Part shown: piece by piece, positions 1-6,228 of the stretch
How the letters are laid out: each line of letters begins with the position of its first letter
How positions within the stretch are numbered: position 1 is the first letter of the stretch
From: Acidobacteriaceae bacterium
Lineage (GTDB): Bacteria > Acidobacteriota > Terriglobia > Terriglobales > Acidobacteriaceae
Direction: 5' to 3'
Assembly (NCBI GenBank): GCA_003135495.1
Contig: PLBX01000563.1
Location: forward strand, 1-6,476
Length of the DNA: 6,476 bases
Made by a program: the position numbers and the translations under genes
Notes under the pieces: generated by a model
Told to the model about the DNA's origin: nothing
What the model saw: only the letters and a program-made list of their open reading frames with translations
Databases searched by the model: none

Positions 1-1
1 A

Positions 2-20
2 CGCGGGCGGGGCGCCCGCG
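2..20. repeat. GC-rich hairpin downstream of hpf
   Basis: CGCGGGCG and CGCCCGCG form a perfect 8-bp stem with a 3-nt loop, starting 22 nt beyond the hpf stop in the direction of transcription. The window ends before a T tract could be seen, so a terminator role is open. The core resembles the hairpin at 6278-6297, suggesting one dispersed repeat family. Confidence 0.6.
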
Positions 21-42
21 CCACACTAACTCGTTCGATTTC

Positions 43-636
43 TTACGGGGCTTCGATTAATTCCATTTTGCCGGTCCGCGTGCGGTGCAAAACGAATAGG
101 GTTCCTTTGGGATCGCGAAATATGAAAACATCGCGGTCGCGGAAGTGGGCCTCTTTGATGGCTTCTTCCAATGTCATGGGCCGGAGTGCCACTGAATCCG
201 TGGAGTGCACCAAGTGCACTTCGGTGGTCTTCGCTACGGATGGAAATTTATGAACTAAAACGGAGACGGTGGATTTTTCGGCCAGTCCGAGCGTAGTTTC
301 GAGGCTCTCTTCGAGGGGCTTGTTTTCGAACTTCTTGCCCGCCTTGCGCTTCTTGCTCAGCCATTTCGTCTTGTATTTGAGCGCCTGTTTTTGCAGATGG
401 TCGAGGGCCTCACTTATGGCGGACGACATATCGGTGGTCTCCGCCAGTCCGACGATCGGGCCGTTGGGCGGGTTGATCGTGATTTCAGCTTTATGCTGGC
501 GCTTTTCGACGGCAAGGATAACTTTGGTTTCGAATCGATCCCCTAGAATTTTGCGGATTTTACCAAGGCCGGTTTCAACTTCTTTGCGGATGTTGGGAGT
601 GAGGTTGTATTTCCTGGCAGTGTAATCCACGTTCAT
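43..636 (-). CDS. hpf: Long-form ribosome hibernation promoting factor (HPF/YfiA/RaiA family)
   Basis: The 197-residue product fits the long HPF class. Residues 1-95 form the ribosome-binding beta-alpha-beta domain, starting MNVDYTARKYNLTP and including the basic stretch EKRQHKAEITI and the helix ending KYKTKWLSKKRK. A charged linker spans about 96-135. Residues 136-197 are the C-terminal dimerisation domain, with the recognisable PMTLEEAIKEAHFRDRDVFIFRD stretch split around residues 153-175 and the ending MELIEAP. In this family the N-domain occupies the mRNA/tRNA channel of the 30S subunit and the C-domain pairs two ribosomes into inactive 100S dimers; enterobacterial HPF lacks the C-domain. 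The ATG at 636 is preceded by AGGAAGG with a 6-nt spacer, which fixes the start. It lies 110 bp after rpoN on the same strand, as in the classic rpoN-hpf pair. Family assignment is firm; activity is inferred. Confidence 0.95.
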   Translation of the reverse strand: MNVDYTARKYNLTPNIRKEVETGLGKIRKILGDRFETKVILAVEKRQHKAEITINPPNGPIVGLAETTDMSSAISEALDHLQKQALKYKTKWLSKKRKAGKKFENKPLEESLETTLGLAEKSTVSVLVHKFPSVAKTTEVHLVHSTDSVALRPMTLEEAIKEAHFRDRDVFIFRDPKGTLFVLHRTRTGKMELIEAP

Positions 637-642
637 CTAGCA

Positions 643-649
643 CCTTCCT
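643..649 (-). promoter_or_regulatory. Ribosome binding site of hpf
   Basis: AGGAAGG on the minus strand sits 6 nt before the ATG of hpf. It is the clearest Shine-Dalgarno sequence in the window and gives hpf an independent translation start, not dependent on coupling to rpoN. Confidence 0.8.
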
Positions 650-654
650 GAAAA

Positions 655-747
655 ATCGGGGCATCGAGTGATCGGGCCATCGGGTCATCTAAGTTCAGCG
701 CCTTTGACTTTCAATGGCCCGATGACCCGATCGTCAGATCGCCCGAT
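655..747. repeat. Inverted arrays of a degenerate 8-bp unit (ATCGGGYC) between rpoN and hpf
   Basis: On the plus strand four consecutive octamers at 655-686 read ATCGGGGC, ATCGAGTG, ATCGGGCC, ATCGGGTC. After a 29-nt gap, four octamers at 716-747 read GGCCCGAT, GACCCGAT, CGTCAGAT, CGCCCGAT, which is the same unit in the opposite orientation. The two 32-bp arms match at 24 of 32 positions when folded back. The second unit from the outer end is the degenerate one in both arms. The inner two octamers of each arm can form an 18-bp stem in the transcript with one G-U pair and one C-A mismatch. The outer end of one arm touches the rpoN stop codon. The element fills most of the rpoN-hpf spacer and may act as an mRNA stability or attenuation hairpin, or be a dispersed palindromic repeat. 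Confidence 0.8.
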
Positions 748-2693
748 TACTTTTTCACTCTCCTCTGATGGGTACTCGGAATCTTCATATCTTCACGATA
801 TTTTGCGACGGTGCGGCGAGTTACCTGGATGCCTTGCGACTGTAAGATGCGGGTAATCTGTTCATCGGTTAGCGGACGGCTGGGATCTTCTTCATCGATC
901 AGTTTTTTGACGCGCCGTTTCAAAATAAGAAGCGAAGTTCCGCCGCCTTGCGGGCCCTGCACGCTCTCTGAAAAGAAGTAGCGCAATTCGAACACGCCCT
1001 GCGGAGTGTGAACGTACTTGTTGGCGACGGCGCGGCTGACAGTCGAAGGGTGCACGCCGATCTCTTCGGCAACTTCCTTGATCATCATCGGCTTGAGCTG
1101 ATCGATGCCGCGTTCGAGGAAATCCTGTTGCCGGGCGACGATCGAATAGCATACTTTGGCGATCGTCTGTTTGCGCTGCTCGATGTTCTTGATTAACTGG
1201 ATGGCCGACTTGTAGCGGTCCTTGACGTAGTTGCGCGTGTCGCGATCATTGCCTTCACGGGTGAGGAGCCGCTTGTAAGTGGGATTCAACCGCAACTGCG
1301 GCATGTCTTCATCGTTCATGATGACGAGCCACTCATCGCCGTGTTTGACGAAAGCGACATCCGGTTCGATGAGCCGAGCGGGCACCTTGTTATAACGCAA
1401 GCCGGGGCGAGGATCGAGAGTACGTACATAGTCGAGCGCCGCCTGAACCGCTTCGACTGGGCGGCCAATGGCGCGCGCGATTTCCCTGAATTGCTTGAGC
1501 GTGACCGCTCGCAAATGTTGGTCGACGACCGCGATTGCGTCTCTGACAACTTGTTCGTCCAACATAGTTCCCAAATTAGTTGCCGAAGTAGTTCCAACAG
1601 CCGCTCCCAAAGCACTTCCCGCAGCGGCAGCGTGTTTGTGCAGGTGGAGCTGCTCGATATGGTAGCGCAATTGATAGAGCAGGCATTCGCGCAGATCGCG
1701 GCAGGCTATGCCCTGAGGATCGAACTGGCGCACAACTTCCAGCGCCTCGTGCAGATCGGCGACCGAAAAACTGACATCGGGAATCCTAGCGGGAGCCGTT
1801 GCTGTACCGGTTCCGCCGTTGGTTCGGGCTGCAGCGCTGGCGCTTACGCTGCCAGCGTGAGGCGCAATATCGTGGTGAACCTCGCGATAGGAATCTTTTG
1901 CAACATCTGACCCCGCTTCAATTTCGGATATGAGGTCATCGTCCCCGAAACCAGCCGAACTTCCCTCGGCACCTCCCTCGACGGAAGCGAAATCATCTTC
2001 AGCCGCCATGGAATTTTCAAGAGCAGCGGACTCGCCCTGTACGACTTCGCCCGCAGCAGGTTGGGGCGGGACATCTCCTACCGTCAGGCCCAGTGCTTCG
2101 GCTTCGCCCACGATCTTGGCTGCCACTTCCATGTCGGCTTCGGGCGCGGCTATGGGGGCGATGCCCAGGAGTTCTTCGTCAGTGGCAATCAGGTAACCCT
2201 CTTCATTCAGGTTGCCGATGATCAGCTCGGCGGCTTGATGAACCGGCGGACGGACGGAGATCGCGCCCAACTGCCACAGAAGGTGGTCGCTCAGGTTTCC
2301 GGGCTTTGACAGAAAGTTTTCGAATGATGGTTTCTCGATCTCTTCCATTTCTCCGGAGCTGCGGTAGCCGGGATCGAGATACTCCTGGAAGAAGGAACCA
2401 AAATCGATCTCCTCAAAAGGATCTTTCTTTTCGTCCGCAATGGGAGTCGCCTCTTCGGAGGTGGCTTTGGCGGCGATGCGATCGCGTTCTTCCTCCTGGC
2501 GCCCAACTTCGTCGAGCAGAGGGATGGAATCTTCCAACTCTTCCAGAACTGGATTCTCAACCATTTCGGCGTTGATCATGTCCTTTAGCTCGAGCTTATT
2601 CAGCGCGAGCACGGACACCATCTGCACCAGCCCCGGCGTCAGGATCTGCCGCTGGGACAATTTAACGTTCAATCTATGCTGAAGAAGAACCAT
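747..2693 (-). CDS. rpoN: RNA polymerase sigma-54 factor RpoN, with two low-complexity insertions
   Basis: The product is the alternative sigma factor that directs RNA polymerase to -24/-12 promoters and needs AAA+ activators to open DNA. Region I (residues about 1-52) has LSQRQILTPGLVQMVSVLAL, the activator-responsive part. Region II (about 55-122) is acidic. The core-binding domain runs from SFENFL through IIGNLNEEGYLIA (158-170), resumes at DLHEALEVVRQFDPQGIACRDLRECLL (313-339) and continues to TLDPRPGL. The helix-turn-helix is near 536-560 (KEVAEEIGVHPSTVSRAVA). The RpoN box at 625-634 reads TRRTVAKYRE, against the canonical ARRTVAKYRE. At 648 residues it is much longer than the usual 450-500. 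The excess is mostly an Ala/Glu/Ser/Gly-rich insertion at about 178-306 plus a smaller one at 354-376. Both keep the frame and flanking domains intact, so the gene looks functional. Start ATG 2693 gives the expected N-terminus. It lies between lptB and hpf, as in proteobacteria. Confidence 0.97.
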   Translation of the reverse strand: MVLLQHRLNVKLSQRQILTPGLVQMVSVLALNKLELKDMINAEMVENPVLEELEDSIPLLDEVGRQEEERDRIAAKATSEEATPIADEKKDPFEEIDFGSFFQEYLDPGYRSSGEMEEIEKPSFENFLSKPGNLSDHLLWQLGAISVRPPVHQAAELIIGNLNEEGYLIATDEELLGIAPIAAPEADMEVAAKIVGEAEALGLTVGDVPPQPAAGEVVQGESAALENSMAAEDDFASVEGGAEGSSAGFGDDDLISEIEAGSDVAKDSYREVHHDIAPHAGSVSASAAARTNGGTGTATAPARIPDVSFSVADLHEALEVVRQFDPQGIACRDLRECLLYQLRYHIEQLHLHKHAAAAGSALGAAVGTTSATNLGTMLDEQVVRDAIAVVDQHLRAVTLKQFREIARAIGRPVEAVQAALDYVRTLDPRPGLRYNKVPARLIEPDVAFVKHGDEWLVIMNDEDMPQLRLNPTYKRLLTREGNDRDTRNYVKDRYKSAIQLIKNIEQRKQTIAKVCYSIVARQQDFLERGIDQLKPMMIKEVAEEIGVHPSTVSRAVANKYVHTPQGVFELRYFFSESVQGPQGGGTSLLILKRRVKKLIDEEDPSRPLTDEQITRILQSQGIQVTRRTVAKYREDMKIPSTHQRRVKK

Positions 2694-2695
2694 TG

Positions 2696-2701
2696 CTCCC
2701 C
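2696..2701 (-). promoter_or_regulatory. Possible, unusually close ribosome binding site of rpoN
   Basis: GGGGAG on the minus strand ends only 2 nt before the rpoN ATG, closer than the usual 5-9 nt. No alternative start codon lies in frame in the adjacent upstream codons, and the conserved region I begins right after this ATG, so the start is kept. Initiation may therefore be modest. Confidence 0.4.
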
Positions 2702-2850
2702 GAAAATATTGCCCAAAAATTTACTATTCCTCGCCCATTTCACCCGGATGGTCACGCGGCCGGGCTTGGAAAATCTAGCTTCTCATGCACCGAGGTAGAA
2801 CGTGAGTACACGAAAGGACAATGCTCCCACGCCTTGGTAACTTGCTCGTG

Positions 2851-2938
2851 GTTGTCGTCCCGAGAAAGCGAAGGAACTATGAACTTGGGCCACAGCGGTG
2901 CAAATGCAGAGGTCCTTCGCTTCGCTCAGGATGACAAC
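2851..2938. repeat. Long imperfect inverted repeat (REP/BIME-like) between lptB and rpoN
   Basis: The left arm at 2851-2878 begins GTTGTCGTCCCGAG and ends GCGAAGGAACT. The right arm at 2910-2938, read on the minus strand, begins GTTGTCATCCTGAG and ends GCGAAGGACCT. Aligned, the 28- and 29-nt arms differ at four positions plus one gap, with a 31-nt loop. The arm contains the word TCCTTCGCTTCGCTCAGGA, which I remember as a common type of dispersed intergenic repeat in acidobacteria and other phyla; this could not be checked here. In the lptB-rpoN direction it would fold into a large hairpin downstream of lptB. No run of T follows it, so it is not a classical intrinsic terminator. Confidence 0.8.
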
Positions 2939-2965
2939 GAAATCAAAACAACAAAATCAGATGAG

Positions 2966-2985
2966 CAATCAAACTCAATCAAACT
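2966..2985. repeat. Perfect 10-bp tandem duplication across the lptB stop codon
   Basis: CAATCAAACT occurs twice in a row (2966-2975 and 2976-2985). The second copy contains the TGA stop (2979-2981) and the last codons of lptB. It is probably a slippage product. Losing or gaining one copy would leave the stop in place. Confidence 0.7.
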
Positions 2986-3707
2986 AAGGAGAAGCTTTCC
3001 CCCAAATAGACCCGGCGTACCTCTGGGTCACTACCCAATTCTTCTGGCGTACCGGAACGGAAAATTCTTCCCTCGTTGATGATGTACGCCCGATCTGTGA
3101 CTGACAAAGTCTCGCGGACGTTGTGGTCCGTGATCAAGATCCCAATCCCACTCGCGCGCAGATCGGAAATGATCTTCTGCAAATCCAAAACGGCAATTGG
3201 ATCGATTCCCGAAAACGGTTCGTCGAGCAAAATAAAAGTTGGATTGATGCACAGCGATCGCGCGATTTCTACCCTGCGGCGCTCCCCGCCCGATAAGGCA
3301 TATCCACGATTTTGCCGGATGTGTTCGAGGCCAAGCTGATCGATGAGCTTCTCGGCTTTTTCCCGGCGCTCATGCCATGAAATAGGCTGGACTTCGAGCA
3401 CGGCGAGAATGTTCTCTTCTACGGTTAGTTTGCGAAATACCGACGCTTCCTGAGGGAGGTAGCTGATGCCATACTCGCGGGCCCGCAAATACATGGGGAC
3501 GCCGGTGATATCTTTGTCGTCAAAGAGCACCCTGCCCGTATCGGGAGGAACCAGACCCACAATGGCATAAAAAGAGGTGGTTTTGCCGGCGCCGTTTGGT
3601 CCGAGAAGGCCGACGACCTCTCCCTGGAGAACTTGAAGGCTTACGCCGTTTACTACGCGACGACCACGATAGGATTTGCCAATTTCGTCGGTGGCCAGCG
3701 TATGCAT
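2979..3707 (-). CDS. lptB: LPS export ABC transporter ATP-binding protein LptB
   Basis: This 242-residue cytoplasmic ATPase would dimerise and, with the LptF/LptG membrane subunits, power extraction of lipopolysaccharide from the inner membrane. All ABC motifs are present: Walker [10 protein letters not shown] at 36-44, Q-loop glutamine 86 in [12 protein letters not shown], signature [13 protein letters not shown] at 138-150, Walker [14 protein letters not shown] at 158-170, and switch histidine 195 in ITDHNVRE. The [14 protein letters not shown] and [14 protein letters not shown] stretches, together with the length, are typical of LptB rather than of the related LivF/LivG amino-acid ATPases. 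Its ATG follows the TAA of the upstream LptC/A gene with no base between, and no clear Shine-Dalgarno is visible, so translational coupling is likely. LptF/G are not in this window. Confidence 0.96.
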   Translation of the reverse strand: MHTLATDEIGKSYRGRRVVNGVSLQVLQGEVVGLLGPNGAGKTTSFYAIVGLVPPDTGRVLFDDKDITGVPMYLRAREYGISYLPQEASVFRKLTVEENILAVLEVQPISWHERREKAEKLIDQLGLEHIRQNRGYALSGGERRRVEIARSLCINPTFILLDEPFSGIDPIAVLDLQKIISDLRASGIGILITDHNVRETLSVTDRAYIINEGRIFRSGTPEELGSDPEVRRVYLGESFSLV

Positions 3708-3718
3708 TTATCGTGCCA
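3703..3718 (-). promoter_or_regulatory. Candidate sigma-54 (-24/-12) promoter sequence at the lptC/A - lptB junction
   Basis: The minus strand reads TGGCACGATAAATGCA, against the consensus TGGCACG-N4-TTGCW. Only the first T of TTGC differs, and the invariant GG and GC are at the correct spacing. It overlaps the last two codons and stop of the upstream gene and the first codons of lptB. Transcription would start about 12 nt inside lptB, so it could serve rpoN and hpf but not full-length lptB. A chance match is possible, since the site lies in constrained coding sequence and a near match of this quality is expected by chance in roughly one window in twenty. Confidence 0.3.
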
Positions 3719-6185
3719 CTTGCGTCCGAGTGACCGCCGGGGACGTTTGTTTGCCTTCCACGAGCACCCTATCATCCTGCCTATAGAAAGTCAACGAATC
3801 GCCGGTAGTTTTGCCCCGTTCGGCATCAAAAATGCTAGGGGAATTGCCCGTAAGAACGAACTTATCGTCGGCAGAGGTGTAGACGAGGCGGTCGCCATTG
3901 CCGTGGCGGGTGGGCTGGGTGAGGACGACCTGTTTTTCGGCGATGATGCGCTCGATTTGCCCGGGAGTGCTGCGGCCTGAAATGGCTTGGGACTGGCTCC
4001 GTGGGAGCAGGAATACTGTCATCTCTTCCGAAGTCACGGTGGCATCGGAGCCTTTTGCGGTCACGCCTCCATTCATGAAGATTTTGCGCTCCGCATCGGT
4101 GTAGGTCATTCGCCTTGAAGTGATGTGAATCGGCGTAACGTTCCCCTTTTTATCGACTTGAACGAGCACGGTGGTTACTGGTTGCGCGGCGGCGTGAGCG
4201 GCACTCTGATCCGCTCTTTCATCCGCACTTTGATCCGCACTTTGATCCGGATGCTGAGCGGCAGCCTGAGCTACTAGTGAACGGTGGTCGCGATCGAATT
4301 CGATTGTTGGAGCCTCGACCACGTTGGCGTTTTGCCAGAGGCGGGCATCGCCGGTGTATAGGGCAATTCCAGACGAGCGGTGAGCGGTCATGCTGTGGCT
4401 GGTGACATGAATGGGATCGGAAGATGCGAGCATTCCGCCGTCCGGCCGCGCCTTCAGGTCGGAGTAGGTGCTCTTGACGTTGTTTTCGGCGAGCGCATCG
4501 CCAGTTACGCGGTTCATGCGGATGGTCTGAGCGGTGGTGGTCGTGCCATTATCGACCACTCGGGGAGATCCATTTAAGACCAGCATTTCATCGGCGGCGG
4601 TGTATTGCCCGCGCTGCGCCCAGGCTTTTTGGGCGCCGTCGACGTAGACGAGATTGACGGTCTGGGTGATGGACGCGATACCACCTTGAGGGGCGAATAC
4701 GACGTCCAGTTTCTGGCTGGTCGAGACTTTGTCGCTTGGTGGAGGAGCGTTTTTTAAGCGGGCGTCTGGGGCAAGAGCAGTGTTGGTTTTGCCGGCGAGA
4801 TCGGGAAATGTTTTGCTGCTTGCGAGTTGATTGTCGATTTTGCTGCCAACAATTCTGGCATCTGGTTCGCCGTGCAGAGTGGAGATGCGATTTTTTTCCG
4901 TGAATCTGGCTGTGAACTTCGCGGCGGTCACGGTCGTCTTCTGATTCGATGAAGGTTGCGTGATCACGATCTTAGGTGGTCCGCTGGTTACGGCGCGGTC
5001 TAATTGGCGTCCGTTCTTTACGAAAAAGTCCATGGCGGGGGCGGTCATCTCGACGTCCTGCTCGGAGTCATGTTGCGCAACATCATTAGTTTTCGGCTGT
5101 GTATTTATTGACGGCGCGGACGTATTCATGAGAGTCGCAGACGAACTCCCGCTTCTCTTCTGCGAGAGGCGCACGCCCTGTTCGGCGTGAACTTTCTGCA
5201 AAACCTGCAGGCCGGAAAAATGTAAAGTCACGCGTCCGGCAGAACCGTCGGCGGGTTGCGCTCCCAATGAAGCGAGTTTGACGTTGCCGGTGAGCACGGC
5301 CGTGTTGACTTGATTTTTTGAGCCGGTCAAGAACAATTCTCCGCGATCGCAACTGGAATGGGTTTCAGAGCGGCCGTGGACATCGCCCTGTACATCGCCT
5401 TCGGCGAGAATGCGCTCGACGGTGTTGTCCGGGCGCAAGAAAAATGTTCCGTGTTGCGACCGGATTTCCTGCTGTTCCCGTGTTACGTGCATGGTAGTGA
5501 GGAAGATTTGCCGGGGCTGTTTCAGGATGACTGCGTGATCGGCCGTGAGATGGACCGGCCTGGTGCTGCGGATGTCGATGACGACCGTCGTGAGCAGGTT
5601 CATGATGCCGGTCGAGGCTACATAATCCATTCCAATGGCGGAGCCATGGGCTTGCGCTGTCTGAAAGACGACTATGCCCTTGGTGGAAGCGTCTCCTGTA
5701 TTTTTGTTGAAGGTGAGGCCGTCGGTTTCCACGTGCATTGCGGCGTGGTTTTGCGAAGGAGGGGATTGGTCAGAATGCCCCTTGCCTTCGGGATTCGCCT
5801 CAAGGTCAATAAATACTCTGCCTTTCGCGGTCACATTGCCGGAGGCGGGATCGAACTCAAAGTTGTCGCCGGAGATACAATCGAAGCGTGAGGCATCCTT
5901 CCCAAAGATGATGATTTTGACTTGGTGGAGATCGGCGCGGCCGCCTTCTTTGAATTGAACCGCCTTTGAGGCGCTGACAGTAAACTGGGTGCGGCCTTCG
6001 ACGGACTTGGAGATGGAGAAGCCCTCGGCGGTCTGTTGGATATTCAAACCAATTTTTGCGGGCACAGAGTGGACGACGGAGCGCAGCCTCCAGCGCGCGT
6101 AGAAATACATTCCCGCGACGACAACAACCATCACAATTGCGCCCCAGGCGAAATAGCGGCGCAGGCGTGAAACATGAGAGACCAT
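3708..6185 (-). CDS. Large membrane-anchored LptC/LptA (OstA-like) LPS transport protein
   Basis: The 825-residue product would carry lipopolysaccharide across the periplasm from the LptBFG pump. A single N-terminal membrane anchor lies at about 11-30 (YFAWGAIVMVVVVAGMYFYA) after a basic start, as in LptC, and residues 40-205 resemble an LptC-type domain. The rest is a long series of beta-rich OstA-like segments with phrases such as GNVTAKGRVFID, ERILAEGDVQGDV, AVLTGNVKL and DEMLVLNGSPRV. Residues about 687-811 are the clearest LptA/OstA unit (ITSRRMTYTDAERKIFMNGG, IERIIAEKQVVLTQ, KFVLTGNSPSIFDAERG). Polar Ser/Thr/Gln-rich linkers occur near 342-375, 455-490 and 643-669, the last built from a 12-bp tandem repeat. 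E. coli uses separate LptC (191 aa) and LptA (185 aa). An in-frame TAA lies 9 nt upstream of ATG 6185, so the start cannot be earlier; no Shine-Dalgarno is visible. The stop abuts lptB. Confidence 0.88.
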   Translation of the reverse strand: MVSHVSRLRRYFAWGAIVMVVVVAGMYFYARWRLRSVVHSVPAKIGLNIQQTAEGFSISKSVEGRTQFTVSASKAVQFKEGGRADLHQVKIIIFGKDASRFDCISGDNFEFDPASGNVTAKGRVFIDLEANPEGKGHSDQSPPSQNHAAMHVETDGLTFNKNTGDASTKGIVVFQTAQAHGSAIGMDYVASTGIMNLLTTVVIDIRSTRPVHLTADHAVILKQPRQIFLTTMHVTREQQEIRSQHGTFFLRPDNTVERILAEGDVQGDVHGRSETHSSCDRGELFLTGSKNQVNTAVLTGNVKLASLGAQPADGSAGRVTLHFSGLQVLQKVHAEQGVRLSQKRSGSSSATLMNTSAPSINTQPKTNDVAQHDSEQDVEMTAPAMDFFVKNGRQLDRAVTSGPPKIVITQPSSNQKTTVTAAKFTARFTEKNRISTLHGEPDARIVGSKIDNQLASSKTFPDLAGKTNTALAPDARLKNAPPPSDKVSTSQKLDVVFAPQGGIASITQTVNLVYVDGAQKAWAQRGQYTAADEMLVLNGSPRVVDNGTTTTAQTIRMNRVTGDALAENNVKSTYSDLKARPDGGMLASSDPIHVTSHSMTAHRSSGIALYTGDARLWQNANVVEAPTIEFDRDHRSLVAQAAAQHPDQSADQSADERADQSAAHAAAQPVTTVLVQVDKKGNVTPIHITSRRMTYTDAERKIFMNGGVTAKGSDATVTSEEMTVFLLPRSQSQAISGRSTPGQIERIIAEKQVVLTQPTRHGNGDRLVYTSADDKFVLTGNSPSIFDAERGKTTGDSLTFYRQDDRVLVEGKQTSPAVTRTQVAR
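4204..4251. repeat. Four copies of a 12-bp tandem repeat inside the LptC/A gene
   Basis: Units at 4204-4215, 4216-4227, 4228-4239 and 4240-4251 resemble CTTTGATCCGCA. On the minus strand they encode a repeated Asp-Gln-Ser-Ala motif (residues about 647-662, one unit altered to Asp-Glu-Arg-Ala). The unit length is a multiple of three, so copy-number changes keep the frame. It forms a flexible linker just before the C-terminal LptA-like unit. Confidence 0.85.
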
Positions 6186-6228
6186 GAGTGGTTAGTGTAA
6201 CGCGTGGGTGGGGGCCAGAGCTTGGCGG

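Larger units (their letters stand above)
2694..2978. other. 285-bp intergenic region between lptB and rpoN
   Basis: No gene is supported here. It holds a long imperfect inverted repeat (2851-2938), part of a 10-bp tandem duplication that overlaps the lptB stop, and the rpoN leader. The stretch 2702-2850 would have to contain any rpoN-proximal promoter. AT-rich patches occur just upstream of the start (for example minus-strand GGCAATATTTTC), but I find no convincing -35/-10 pair. A plus-strand open frame at 2693-3079 runs through it, but it has no family resemblance and extends antisense into lptB, so it is not called. Confidence 0.6.

Noticed and set aside
655..747. CRISPR-like array
   Set aside because: The units are 8 bp with no spacers and half are inverted, so this is a palindromic or tandem repeat, not a CRISPR.
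1341..1910. 189-codon plus-strand open frame opposite rpoN
   Set aside because: It lies wholly antisense to well-supported sigma-54 coding sequence, its translation has no recognisable family and is Ser/Arg/Cys-rich as expected for a shadow frame, and it shows no ribosome binding site.
2801..2812. CGTG-AGTA-CACG mini-hairpin
   Set aside because: A 4-bp stem is expected often by chance and has no supporting context.
2702..2850. Sigma-70-type promoter for rpoN
   Set aside because: Hexamers such as TTGTCC and AT-rich patches occur, but no pair with correct spacing and good consensus is present.
2851..2938. Rho-independent terminator after lptB
   Set aside because: The stem is long and imperfect with a 31-nt loop and is not followed by a T run in the direction of transcription.
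2693..3079. 128-codon plus-strand open frame across the lptB-rpoN spacer
   Set aside because: Much of it consists of the inverted repeat and sequence antisense to lptB. No motif or ribosome binding site supports it.
5358..5891. 177-codon plus-strand open frame opposite the LptC/A gene
   Set aside because: It is antisense to the OstA-like coding region and its composition looks like a complement of beta-rich coding sequence. There is no independent support.
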